Shown: positions 11,136-21,513 of the stretch, piece by piece | Layout: every line of letters starts with the position of its first letter | Position numbering within the stretch: the first letter of the stretch is position 1 | Source of the DNA: Isoetes taiwanensis | Taxonomy: Eukaryota > Streptophyta > Lycopodiopsida > Isoetales > Isoetaceae | NCBI GenBank assembly: GCA_021234155.1 | Contig: JAJEKV010000002.1 | Coordinates: forward strand, 43,823,203-43,887,202 | DNA length: 64,000 nt | Direction: 5' to 3' | Notes under the pieces: generated by a model | What the model was told of the DNA's origin: nothing | Database searches by the model: none | The model's input: only the letters and a program-made list of their open reading frames with translations | Program-made: the position numbers and the translations under genes

Positions 11136-12913
11136 TGCAGCAAGGTGAAGGAGATAGCGGAATGATCTTCTCCCTTTAGTATTTCGTAATGCAATCTATC
11201 AGCACAAGGGGTTTCCTTTAATTCTTTATTACCTTACTCATATGACGGTTTGATGATAAATAAAGAGGATCAAAGACTTAGGTTATGCTCGGGTACATCA
11301 TTAAATGCCGGCGGCAGCATATTTTCATGGCTGAGTAATGCATATCCACCAAGTATACCAAGATTCAGAAGTTACCGTGAGACGAATCCAAATCTGCTTT
11401 ATCAGAGTAGAGCCAGCAGTCGTACCTTATATGCAGCCTACCGTGAACCCTATGAAACCAAAACCCTTCATGTTTTGTCCCATCACCCATCCAAATCGCC
11501 ATATTCGGCATAAACTTATGCGTGTTCAAGAGGCCAGCAAGATCTTCTTTGCAATAAGTTAAAGTGGAAAAAAGCTTGACTCCCAAATACGTACCGTAAT
11601 ATTCCGTTTAAACATGCCATGACAGTAAGCTATCCGTGTAAACTGTGCTGGAATGAAGTCTCACCAAACCTTGGCCGCCATTCTTCCTTTTCTGCCATTC
11701 AAACCCTAATGTAGACTTACCCAAACCATCCCGTTCACTAGGAGTACCCTGCCACTAGATACACTAATACCCTTGTACGTATACTTTAATTTCCAATAAA
11801 TACATCCGTGTGTTTTAACCAACTTATTTAGATTTACCCCAAGGTTAGCTACAGTCATTATATTCCCATTTTTGTTCGATTATAGAGAGTATTCCCAGTC
11901 AGGATGTACCCTAAATAGGAAATTAACAGTGAGAAATCTTACCAATCCTAGGTGTAAGTTCATCGTAAAACACCTTATTCCAATAAATAGGGAATTTACA
12001 CATAGTTCCATATTTGCCACTAAGGCTCTAAAGCTGACTTGGGTTTGTCTTGCTTAAAATATCCTGGTCCCATTCACGAATTGCTTATAAAAGCCAAATA
12101 TCCATAATATCATTATGTCATATCGTTAAAAATTGTCTAGCAGAACTAGCACAAGAGTCCTAGTGTCATAAACATATGGTGTATCCCATAATAAAGAGGT
12201 CAAATCATATCTAGAGCTCCATAATTGTTGAGATGTTCTTTATGACAATAATCACACCGGGCCATAAGATTAGGTCACAGATTGTGCCAAAGGCATCAGT
12301 ATGGCTGATCATACTATGCGCCCAGAGCAGCAATTTAAAGGTTAGAATAGTGAATTACAACAGTATGAGTATACTGCCCTAAGCCAACAGTTCAAAAGTT
12401 TATAGAAAATCAGTTTACTAGAGATGTTCCATTAGACCTTGTGCAGATCCTAGCCATAGCAAAATGTAGCCAATTAGCCCCTTCCACATAGGGGTAAATC
12501 ATTGTTCTCTTAGGTTTTGAATCCTTTCAAAGCAGACCTTAATATTATAGTTATTAACCCCCGCAGAGCATATTATTTTCTTTCTATAGTTATCAGAGAG
12601 ACAAGTATAAGGGACCTATGATAAATATCAGTCTACCAAAAATAGTTAGTCATAAAGTTTCTAGAGAACCATAATGCTATAGGCATTCCCCTTGTCTACC
12701 ATCACACGAGGCCGTATAACTAGGTCTTCGAGTGCGCCTAAGGCAGCCATTTGGATATATATGTATATAGATATATATATATATAATTGTGCCTACCTCC
12801 TGCCGGGAAGTGAGGCAAGGTCCCTATTTTTATGTATAGAGGGAGGCGGAGGGGTCCCTAAATACATAGGGACCCACCCCACAACCTACTTTCTAAAGTA
12901 AAGATAACTGTAT

Positions 12914-15034
12914 TTAGCTAAATAATAGAACACCACTGCTTAAAGAAATAAAGTCCACATACCTGTATTTTCTAAGTTCACTTGTCATAGTGCTGGCATC
13001 ATATTGCAGCCCAGGGAAATTCATGTCGTTGCATGCCTTATATAGTGACCTCCAAACGTCCTTTTCCTTGAATCCCTTACTTATGAAAATAGTCACCAGT
13101 TTGAATAAATCATTAGCAGCTAGCAGCGGGTTGCTATGCACGTATAAATAGGGCATGACTTGTGACATGATCACATTGCAGGCCATTAGATACGGCCTGC
13201 ATCCACTAGAATGTACAAATCTGGATGCTTCAAAGGGTAGGTTGTCCCTCTTGTCATATCTATAAGTGCAATATCTCCCTTTAAACCTGTCAATGACCTC
13301 AATGGTCATATTTAAGAAATTAGCCTTTCTCCCAACCTTATGATCCTGCTCAAGTGACCAATATTCTGTTTCATCTTTAATTTTAAGGATATTAAGATCA
13401 TATATGGATTCGTGTATGCTCCCATCATTGATCAGTCCAAGATACATTCTCATATAGTAACTGTTAAGACCAATCAGATCATCCATGTATCTATATGTAT
13501 TGCAAAAGGTAGAGGCCTCCATCATTTTACCACTTCTGGCCAAACCCAATATAAACTTTAGCTCAAACATGGCTAAATAAAGGTTACACCATGCAGGGCT
13601 GCATGGGAAACCCATAGGTATTCCTTTTACTTGCTTCCAAGTACCCTGACCCATACCCAAAAAACAGTTATTTAGTAGCCATATGTTAATGTTACAGAAC
13701 AGTTCCTGGTCTAAGGGTAACCACTTCTTGCCCTTAGGTGCAACCTGTTTCCATTTAACCTCAATGCTTGCATTGCCATTGATGCAGTACCATAGAGAGT
13801 ACTTATTGTTAACAGCCCTTTGGCTTTTCCAAGTCAAATTGCAGACTTCCCGTATAATTGTACTGATTCCTTGTTCTCCATTTAACGGAATGTTTTCGAA
13901 ACACTTAGTTATGTCACAAACAAAGATATCATCAACCTGGTGAGGTAGGTTGCAGGCCAAATCATAAATAGAATTTATAACCCATGAAGCCTTGATTTTG
14001 TATTGACTGAAGAGATTGAACCCTGCACACTTTTCATGGCAGATTCTTGGCCAAATTTCAAGCACCGTGTTTAACCCTGCAGCTACAAGTGAAGCAATGC
14101 TAGAAAAGATAGTGTTATGCGCATTTGTGATCCATCGATATTCACCCTTATGGGCCTTAAATATCCCCAATAAATATGGCAGTTCAGTCCCAGCCATGCA
14201 GATGTCCCCAACAAGTGCCTTGATTTCCATTTCAATCTTCAGGGTAATTTCCTTATTATTGGCTGATATCTTTTCAAAATCAGGCCCATTAAGCCTTTTA
14301 TAAGCCTCATTCCTTATGTGTTGTGGACAAATAAAGGATGCATTATTAGCAGCCTTGTCAACTCCAGATATGTAAGTATTTTCCATAAGCCAACTAATAT
14401 TTCTCAAGACATCAGGGTCAGTCATCAGAAATTTAGTTTTACTGTTCTTATTACTGCGAATAAGCTCTGTTGCAGCATGCTTGGCTTTACAGAAAATATC
14501 CTCCTTACATTTTTCAAGGATAGGCAACTCATTATTATGAAAGGAGAATCTATGTAGAGAGAAGAACTGCTCAATAGTTATCCTTATTTCCCTTTTAAAT
14601 TGCTGCAGAGTGAAGGGTTGATCCGGGATGTGATTTAAACCCAACTCAAAGCACTTTCTCAAGGAATCATGGTGTATGATACCTAAATCTGTTGTACGAA
14701 CATGGCCGATGCCTTGATCAATGTATTTTGATAAAGTAGGATTTTTACAAGGGCATTTCAGAGTCTTATTTTCAGCAAAGATCCTTTTGGGCCTGTAGAA
14801 CATACTTTTGAGGTTTCTGGTATACCTCCATCCAAATGTGGAGTTTTCAAAGATCAATGTTCCCTTTTCCCCAAATGTTTCTTCGAGTTGTTCCTTAAAA
14901 AAACTGCCAATTTTCAATCTACTAACTGCCTTTGAGAAGAAACAGAAGTGTATAAACTTCTTTTTGGCCTTATCCTTTGAGAGGGTAAGCATCCATTTTC
15001 CATCACTGTTTAGAACCAGGGTTCTCTTCAACAT
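12914..15034 (-). CDS. 706-aa reverse transcriptase, Penelope-like by motif, no endonuclease domain seen
   Basis: Uninterrupted frame. RT signatures in order: finger region with RWITNAHNTIFSSIASL (about residues 310-326), motif A VCDITKCFENIPL (~385), motif B GIPMGFPCSPAWCNLYLAMFE (~485), motif C YRYMDDLIGL (~527), and the thumb pattern NFLNMTIEV ... GRYCTYRYDKRDNLPF ... SSGCRPYLMA ... ISKGF (~590-690). The NIPL after motif A and the FLxxTI/YR thumb resemble Penelope-like elements rather than LTR or LINE RTs. The N-terminal CPCKNP and GHVRTTDLGIIHHDSLRKC segments are outside the RT. No GIY-YIG, integrase, RNase H or apurinic endonuclease is visible in the window next to it, so it would be an endonuclease-less type. 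An intact 2.1-kb frame beside a ruined host gene suggests fairly recent activity. Confidence 0.75.
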   Translation of the reverse strand: MLKRTLVLNSDGKWMLTLSKDKAKKKFIHFCFFSKAVSRLKIGSFFKEQLEETFGEKGTLIFENSTFGWRYTRNLKSMFYRPKRIFAENKTLKCPCKNPTLSKYIDQGIGHVRTTDLGIIHHDSLRKCFELGLNHIPDQPFTLQQFKREIRITIEQFFSLHRFSFHNNELPILEKCKEDIFCKAKHAATELIRSNKNSKTKFLMTDPDVLRNISWLMENTYISGVDKAANNASFICPQHIRNEAYKRLNGPDFEKISANNKEITLKIEMEIKALVGDICMAGTELPYLLGIFKAHKGEYRWITNAHNTIFSSIASLVAAGLNTVLEIWPRICHEKCAGFNLFSQYKIKASWVINSIYDLACNLPHQVDDIFVCDITKCFENIPLNGEQGISTIIREVCNLTWKSQRAVNNKYSLWYCINGNASIEVKWKQVAPKGKKWLPLDQELFCNINIWLLNNCFLGMGQGTWKQVKGIPMGFPCSPAWCNLYLAMFELKFILGLARSGKMMEASTFCNTYRYMDDLIGLNSYYMRMYLGLINDGSIHESIYDLNILKIKDETEYWSLEQDHKVGRKANFLNMTIEVIDRFKGRYCTYRYDKRDNLPFEASRFVHSSGCRPYLMACNVIMSQVMPYLYVHSNPLLAANDLFKLVTIFISKGFKEKDVWRSLYKACNDMNFPGLQYDASTMTSELRKYRYVDFISLSSGVLLFS

Positions 15035-15371
15035 CTGAAATTTAGTAAAGTCTGATCAACAGATCCATTTAAGACGTAATGCCTCAGTGGGCATTGAAAC
15101 AATTTAGTTCATTGCTTTGTGGAAATTACCCCCCTTATTTTCCTTTTCTTTAATACACCAAGGATAAGTAGTGTTTATACTAAAACATGTCATCAACAGT
15201 TAGCATGGATTACCAAGCAAAAATCAAAGCTAAATGCAGAATTCTACAGTGCATAATCTGGATAAGCATAATTATGTAACAGTAAAGTAATAAGATATTA
15301 ATAGTCATAGATATAGACATTCGATTCATGTAAAACAATACTAGGGTATTGCAGGCTAACCTGAGAAATCT

Positions 15372-16994
15372 TCACATGTCAAATTCACGATTTGAGATGT
15401 CATATGACCTGCTGCATGAGGCGCTGGTCTTTGTAACAGAACGATCAGCAATTTCGGAATCCTCCACTTCTATGACCTCATTGTTATAGTTGATGGAAGC
15501 CTTGGAAGCCTGAGAGTAGCTTGTTTCCGGCCTAGTGTACAGCTTAGGCGGCATAATAATAGTACTGCTGGGACTGTCAGGCTCACTGAATCTTTTTCTG
15601 TTATCAACTGTAAATCCAGCATTGCTAAGATCCTGCTGCTTGCCAATAAGGAATTTGAGAGGTTTGATGGTCTTTTCAAGGATATCAGTGAGTTTTGTTG
15701 ATCCAAATTCCATGTTTAAATCAGAGTTAGGGTCCTCTGCATACATGACCACCATCCTATACATGATGTCTCTTGCTCTAATATATCCCACAAGTGCAAT
15801 AACAGCAGTTTGCATAGGCTTTGTAGATAAAAATGAACAGAATAAACCAAACCTCACAACTGTAGGCAGCGTGGGCCATGCCATATCCAGGTTGTTCATT
15901 AAGAACCAGACAGCGTGATCCAACCATATGATAGTGTCAGGACATTCCCCACTTTCTTTGGCAGTTTTACTGCAAGTGCATTTTACGAATGGGCAGAAGG
16001 ATCGCCACATCTTCTTGATGTAGAAGTCATGTCTTCTTTCATCCATCCGGGCCTGATGGCTTTTTTGCCCGATGCAGATTTTCTTACTGTTACTGCAGGT
16101 CAGTCCAAGGCACTTGGCTGGAAAAGGTAATACTACTTCCATTCTTTCGACCCTTCTGATACAGTTGTCAGAATCCTCATATGCCTCCTTGAGGTTAGTA
16201 TCATTCAGACTAGCCAGCTTTTTCCATGATTCAAAACTGATTGGTGCCAAAACTCCCAGATTCTTACTTCTCCATAGTGCTTGCTTGTACTGCTCACCAT
16301 GGGATTCAACCTCCCTTTGGGACATAATGGGGAATCTGCCACAGTTGAATAGATTCAGCATGGCAATAGGTGGTCTCTCCTCTTCCTCAGTCTGCTTGTT
16401 AGCATTTTCGTTGTTAAAACCTTCATTGCTAGCTGAAAAAGCATTTTTGTATTCATCTGGTAGCATGCTGACGCTAAAAAGGCAATTGCTGACCATGGTG
16501 TTAGGTGTCATTATGACAGGCTCAGCAGTGGTCTTTGCACGGATTCTCCTGTTATTATTAGGAGGAAAGGTAAATTTAACTCCATTAGCCCGCTCCAGGG
16601 CAGTGAGCCCTTTGACAAAGGTTTTTAGATTTGAAGCTTCCCTCTCGGTGGCCTTAAATTGTGCAAGCGGTAGCCTTGAATAACTGCTGTTAATCAGGTT
16701 TTTGCAGGCTTCAATGTCATACTCAGCCTTAGTAAACCCAGCAACAAGAGTTAGGAAATTGCTCATTCCCATGTGTATGATAGCAGAATGATCACTGTTA
16801 GGTACATTTGCCTCCATCTTGATGATATATTGGTGTAAGTCTGAGTGCAGGATACAAGATAGCACTGTTTGTACAGCATAATTTGGAGCAGGACGTCCTA
16901 GTAGGTTGTAGCCATGTGTTACAAGCTCCGGGAACCAAGTATTAGCAGCAGGAGGTCCATTCCCAGCATTCTCGTTAACTGTAGAAGTTTGCAT
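15372..16994 (-). CDS. 540-aa Cys-rich protein upstream of the RT, function unknown
   Basis: Uninterrupted frame ending 337 bp before the RT start on the same strand, so it would be the first large ORF of the element (gag position). The N-terminal half is mostly helical with basic patches (PPNNNRRIRAKT). The middle holds a Cys/His cluster (CLGLTCSNSKKIC, then SFCPFVKCTC, then GECPD) that could bind zinc. The C-terminal third has a hydrophobic segment, then a Ser/Pro-rich tail with the nuclear-import-like KRF. No nucleocapsid CCHC box, no GIY-YIG and no protease signature. I do not recognise the family. Confidence 0.6.
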   Translation of the reverse strand: MQTSTVNENAGNGPPAANTWFPELVTHGYNLLGRPAPNYAVQTVLSCILHSDLHQYIIKMEANVPNSDHSAIIHMGMSNFLTLVAGFTKAEYDIEACKNLINSSYSRLPLAQFKATEREASNLKTFVKGLTALERANGVKFTFPPNNNRRIRAKTTAEPVIMTPNTMVSNCLFSVSMLPDEYKNAFSASNEGFNNENANKQTEEEERPPIAMLNLFNCGRFPIMSQREVESHGEQYKQALWRSKNLGVLAPISFESWKKLASLNDTNLKEAYEDSDNCIRRVERMEVVLPFPAKCLGLTCSNSKKICIGQKSHQARMDERRHDFYIKKMWRSFCPFVKCTCSKTAKESGECPDTIIWLDHAVWFLMNNLDMAWPTLPTVVRFGLFCSFLSTKPMQTAVIALVGYIRARDIMYRMVVMYAEDPNSDLNMEFGSTKLTDILEKTIKPLKFLIGKQQDLSNAGFTVDNRKRFSEPDSPSSTIIMPPKLYTRPETSYSQASKASINYNNEVIEVEDSEIADRSVTKTSASCSRSYDISNREFDM

Positions 16995-17819
16995 AGTGGA
17001 GTAAACAGCACCTTCCTATAAGATGTATGTTAGTATAACTGCAATGACCTTTACATCTTGAGAATTTTTATACATGTATCTGTGGAACTGCATAAACGCA
17101 AGCAGCCTTAATTAACAAAGTTCAACCTAAACACCCCATTCAAGCCAGAATCATGAAGTGCATGTAAGACAAAAGAATCATATGCATGGAACCACTTATA
17201 AGATCAAAACCGGTTAAACCAGTTAACTGAAGGCGCAGAATATATACAAGCCTGGGCCTGATCCAAAGACCATTACCAGACATCTGACCAAGACCAGGAT
17301 ATCCTAGTCCGGCCAGACTTATCAGTTCCATTTTTTATAGTGAGGATAACCTTATAAGGGTGCCATGCAGTCCGATTTCAACAGTCATTTAAATGAGAAC
17401 AGATATTTGAGTTGTAACACCACTAAACCTTGCCTTTTCATAAGAAATGTATCTATACATACCAAATATAGCTGTTACAATTAAATCCCATAACAAAGGC
17501 CAAGGATTTTACTAAATGAGCAGTATAAAATGTTAAAAGGATCTTAGCCAAGCAAGTTTGTTTACAGCAAGCCATACAATAGTGTTTTCAAAGACATATG
17601 TCTCCAAAGGTAAGAGACTTAAAAGCAACTCATAAAGAGCAAAAATCATATGTATTGATCAAGTACTTTTCGCAAAGATTGAAACAACTTAAAATGTTTT
17701 TCATAAATATCATCCGATTCACAAAAACTTGCTTATCAAAATCAGTAAATACCAGAAATATTATCAGGCATTAGACAGACCGAAATGCCTAGTTATGTAA
17801 TAAAACTGTAAGTTAATCT

Positions 17820-18086
17820 TTACTCAGCCAAAGAAGACAAAAATTCGGTCTCAATGAGTTCAGCATTTTGCTTGTTAAAGCATTTGCTGCAGCGAAAATT
17901 GGGGAAAAGATAGAACCTGAATATCTTAAAGACGACCATTTGCTCAAGAAATTTCATGTCTTTTTTAATTGCTAACACATTACTGAACCAAAAGTCTTTG
18001 CAGGCGACACACTGCTCCGAGTGCTTCATGCAGTTAATAACATGAGAGTAAGTAGATGAGATCCCGGTTACCTGCAATCCAACCAT
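17820..18086 (-). CDS. 88-aa Cys-pair protein, right (upstream) repeat copy
   Basis: Near-identical twin of 10099-10365 with the same two CxxC pairs. Being upstream of the 540-aa ORF and RT on the same strand, it could be a 5' exon or first cistron of the element's transcript. Confidence 0.4.
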   Translation of the reverse strand: MVGLQVTGISSTYSHVINCMKHSEQCVACKDFWFSNVLAIKKDMKFLEQMVVFKIFRFYLFPNFRCSKCFNKQNAELIETEFLSSLAE

Positions 18087-18436
18087 TCATATATTAGCCA
18101 AAAAGGGTAATCATGAAAGGGATTAGCAGGTAAGCAATGGAATCACATGGCATATAGCCCTTCAACTTTAAAACTTAAAAGACATTAAAACTTAGCTGTA
18201 GTAGCCACTGTATTCTGCTGTAATAACAGTACTATTTAAATCAGATGTTCCAAATCAGATCTATTAACTAATTTTAAAGCAATCATATAAACCTGGAAGT
18301 AAATAAATAGATAAGGGATAGTAAAACCTCCTGTGTGACAGCCAGCACTTAGGAATCACTGCATTTTACCTTAATGCAGTATAAACTGGATAGCATGGGT
18401 GCAAGATGCATCATATCGAATTTATTCAACCTAAAC

Positions 18437-18850
18437 CTAAGCAATCATTCCTGTTTTTGTATTACCCTCCCGATTTTTTACTTGATCTTTTGTTACCATG
18501 TGAGAAAGCATCAGAATAATCAAATGGACCTGATTTAGTGGTACGCAATCATCCTCCAGAAGTTCGTCCTCAGCAGCAGCCAGGTTAATGCTGCTCCCAA
18601 CATTTGGATTTGCAGGCAGATTGCTTTTTCCAGCGATTACTAAACGGCATGCTTCAATACTTGAACCAGGGCGTTTCCCCAACACTGGCTTCTTGATAAA
18701 ATTGAGGTTAATACCAGCATGCCTAGCCATATCCTCCAGAACAGATTTCTTGATGGCCACTCCATCATTCTTACAGTCAATCCCCTTTAACAAACGGATG
18801 ATATCAGCTTTAGTGGGCTTAGAATTGCCTGATCCCTCAGTTCTTGTCAT
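18437..18850 (-). CDS. 137-aa SAP-like small protein, right (upstream) repeat copy
   Basis: Twin of 10716-11135 with a 6-bp deletion that keeps the frame (RLLKGID against SLLREKGID). Maintenance of the frame across an indel hints at selection for coding, or at a recent shared origin. Confidence 0.4.
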   Translation of the reverse strand: MTRTEGSGNSKPTKADIIRLLKGIDCKNDGVAIKKSVLEDMARHAGINLNFIKKPVLGKRPGSSIEACRLVIAGKSNLPANPNVGSSINLAAAEDELLEDDCVPLNQVHLIILMLSHMVTKDQVKNREGNTKTGMIA

Positions 18851-20515
18851 TGCAGCAAGGTGAAGGAGATAGCGGAATGATCTTCTCCCTTTAGTATTTC
18901 GTAATGCAGGGGTTTCCTTTAATTCTTTATTACCTTACTCATATGACGGTTTGATGATAAATAAAGAGGATCTAAGACTTAGGTTATGCTCGGGTACATC
19001 ATTAAATGCCAGCGGCAGCATATTTTCATGGCTGAGTAATGCATATCCACCAAGTATACCAAGATTCAGAAGTTACCGTGAGACGAATCCAAATCTGCTT
19101 TATCAGAGTAGAGCCAGCAGTCGTACCTTATATGCAGCCTACCGTGAACCCTATGAAACCAAAACCCTTCATGTTTTGTCCCATCACCCATCCAAATCGC
19201 CATATTCGGCATAAACTTATGCGTGTTCAAGAGGCCAGCAAGATCTTCTTTGCAATAAGTTAAAGTGGAAAAAGCTTGACTCCCAAATCGTCTAAGTAAT
19301 ATTCCGTTTAAACATGCCATGATGATAAGCTATCGTGTAAAGCTTGTCTTTGGAATGAAGTCTCACCAAACCTTGGCGCCATTCTTCCTTTTACGCCATT
19401 CAAACCCTAATGTAGACTTACCCAAACCATCCGTTCACTAGGAGTACCACCGCCACTAGATACACTAATACCCTTATGCATTATACTTTAATTTCCAATA
19501 AATACATCCGGTGTGTTTTAACCAACTTATTTAGATTTACCCCAAAGGTTAGCTCTGATCATTATATTCCCATTTTTGTTCGATTATAGAGAGTATTCCC
19601 AGTCAGGATGTACCCTAAATAGGAAATTAACAGTGAGAAATCTTACCAATCCTAGGTGTAAGTTCATCGTAAAACACCTTATTCCAATAAATAGGGAATT
19701 TACACATAGTTCCATATTTGCCACTAAGGCTCTAAAGCTGACTTGGGTTTGTCTTGCTTAAAATATCCTGGTCCCATTCACGAATTGCTTATAAAAGCCA
19801 AATATCCAGTAATATCGTATGTCATATGCGTTAAAAAATTGTCTAGCAGAACTAGCACAAGAGTCCTAGTGTCATAAACATATGGTGTATCCCATAATAA
19901 AGAGGTCAAATCATATCTAGAGCTCCATAATTGTTGAGATGTTCTTTATGACAATAATCACACCGGGCCATAAGATTAGGTCACAGATTGTGCCAAAGGC
20001 ATCAGTATGGCTGATCATACTATGCGCCCAGAGCAGCAATTTAAAGGTTAGAATAGTGAATTACAACAGTATGAGTATACTGCCCTAAGCCAACAGTTCA
20101 AAAGTTTATAGAAAATCAGTTTACTAGAGATGTTCCATTAGACCTTGTGCAGATCCTAGCCATAGCAAAATGTAGCCAATTAGCCCCTTCCACATAGGGG
20201 TAAATCATTGTTCTCTTAGGTTTTGAATCCTTTCAAAACAGACCTTAATATTATAGTTATTAACCCCCGCAGAGCATATTATTTTCTTTCTATAGTTATC
20301 AGAGAGACAAGTATAAGGGACCTATGATAAATATCAGTCTACCAAAAATAGTTAGTCATAAAGTTTCTAGAGAACCATAATGCTATAGGCATTCCCCTTG
20401 TCTACCATCACACGAGGCCGTATAACTAGGTCTTCAAGTGCGCCTAAGGCAGCCATTTGGATATATATGTATATAGATATATATATATATAAACGTTTTA
20501 TATATATATGCAATT

Positions 20516-20938
20516 CGGTATAAATTTATACCGTTTCTCCGTATAGATTTATACCGCAAGAGTTCTCTTTTCTTCGGATATATATATGTAAGTATGTATA
20601 TATATTATTATATATATATACACATATATGTGTATAAATTGATTGTCTGAAGGTTGTCTGCGGTATAAATTTATACCGAGAGAGCTGTCGCGGTATAAAT
20701 TTATACCGAGAGAGCTCTCGCGGTATAATGAGGGAGCTCTCACGGTATAAATTTATACCGTGGGAGCTCTTGTAGTGAATCGAGAGAGCTCTCGCGGTAT
20801 AAATTTATACCGCTCGAGTCCTCTTGCGGTATAAATTTATACCGCTCGAGTCCATTTGCGGTATAAATTTATACCATGCGAAATCTCTGGCATGTTATAT
20901 CCGCACAGCACTACCTATTGTCGTATAAATTTATACCA
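20516..20938. repeat. array of a perfect palindrome (core TATAAATTTATA) in the right arm
   Basis: About nine copies of [G]CGGTATAAATTTATACCG[C] occur at roughly 20516, 20661, 20691, 20743, 20793, 20827, 20859 and 20922, with partial copies near 20541 and 20721. They are separated by ~14-30 bp spacers, several of which are themselves palindromic (GAGAGAGCTCTC). The spacing is irregular but the 18-20-bp palindrome is kept exactly. Flanked on the left by (TA)n DNA. This may be a subterminal binding array, a replication or priming signal, or a cruciform-driven expansion. Confidence 0.85.
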
Positions 20939-21030
20939 CCCAGAAATTTATTTTGAAGACATTATGTCCACGCATTGTCATCGCGGTATACATAAGTCTA
21001 TAGCAAGACGGATGAGCAAATAAGAGCAAG

Positions 21031-21038
21031 TATATAAG
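21031..21038 (+). promoter_or_regulatory. TATA-box-like site in the right arm
   Basis: TATATAAG lies downstream of the palindrome array, followed by a GC-richer leader (GAAGAGCGAGCGTCTTCGAC). It points out of the element, toward the 3' half of the FCP1-like gene. Only a sequence resemblance. Confidence 0.3.
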
Positions 21039-21479
21039 ACGAAGAGCGAGCGTCTTCGACTCCAACTTGCGCTTCAAAGTGTAAGTTTGTTCAATGAGGT
21101 ATACTTTCATGTGAAAATGTTTGCTTCAATGAGGCAATGTCAAAATGTGTTGCATTTTTTACAGTTTTGTTCATAGTTTTGTACTAATTTTGGAAACTTT
21201 GAATAAAATACCTTTTTGGCACTTTAGTGTGCTTGCTGTTTTTTTCAATGTCTATTTTGTTTAGTTTTTGAAAATATTACTATTTCTCAAACCAAACTAG
21301 GGGGGCCAAAAAGGGATGTCAAACAATTTTGAATGGAAGCTAAGTTCACATCCCCCCCAAAAATGATGCCTAAAATTTTCAAATTGTCACACTTGTCACA
21401 AATATACCATGAAAAGGGACCTTTTTAGGGGGGGGTTTAGGGAATCTTTCAAAGATTCCTTTTGAAGTGCGTTTTGAGC

Positions 21480-21509
21480 AAATTAGTGCGTTTCATTTTA
21501 AACTTTGTT
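21480..21509 (-). repeat. right terminal inverted repeat of the 13-kb element
   Basis: Mirror of 8346-8375. Just inside it, AAACGCACT is repeated in direct orientation and a near-palindrome GGAATCTTTCAAAGATTCC sits at about 21441-21459; the left end has only half of the latter. TSD GTAA follows at 21510-21513. Confidence 0.85.
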
Positions 21510-21513
21510 GTAA

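Larger units (their letters stand above)
9511..12785. repeat. left copy of a ~3.26-kb direct repeat (LTR/pLTR-like)
   Basis: Matches 17,241-20,491 in the same orientation almost base for base, from ACAAGCCTGGGCCTGATCC to GGCAGCCATTTGGATATATATG. Both ends run into (TA)n tracts, so exact borders are blurred. Differences are mostly single bases and short indels, clustered around 11,580-11,860 and at 11,070 and 11,200. No TG...CA termini and no tRNA primer site were seen next to it, which argues against a classic LTR and fits the long repeats of Penelope-like elements or a tandem partial copy. Confidence 0.85.
17241..20491. repeat. right copy of the ~3.26-kb direct repeat
   Basis: Second copy of the repeat at 9511-12785, about 24 bp shorter. 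The internal region between copies is 4455 bp (12,786-17,240) and holds the RT and the 540-aa ORF. Since those genes read leftward, this copy is the upstream (5') repeat and is expected to hold the promoter. Confidence 0.85.
8346..21509. mobile_element. 13,164-bp TIR-bounded insertion with GTAA target duplication, carrying an RT gene and long direct repeats
   Basis: The ends are inverted repeats of about 30 bp with two mismatches: AACAAGGTTTAAAATGAAAC at 8346 and, on the minus strand from 21509, AACAAAGTTTAAAATGAAAC, both continuing CGCACT. The flanks carry GTAA at 8342-8345 and 21510-21513. Removing the element plus one GTAA restores an uninterrupted reading frame through the host FCP1-like domain (KGKTLLLDD), which proves the boundaries. 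Shared subterminal motifs (GTGCGTTT, GAAAGATTCC) lie inside each end. It contains two 3.26-kb direct repeats, a 706-aa RT, a 540-aa Cys-rich protein, small repeat-borne ORFs and a palindrome array. It could be one element, or a DNA transposon (left arm 8346-9510, right arm 20,492-21,509) into which an RT element with long terminal repeats was inserted. I see no recognisable DDE transposase. A 4-bp TSD fits several DNA-transposon superfamilies and does not choose between them. Confidence 0.85.

Noticed and set aside
9511..20491. Classic LTR retrotransposon reading of the 3.26-kb direct repeats
   Set aside because: No TG...CA ends, no tRNA primer site or polypurine tract next to the repeats, no RNase H, protease or integrase; the RT motifs are not LTR-type.
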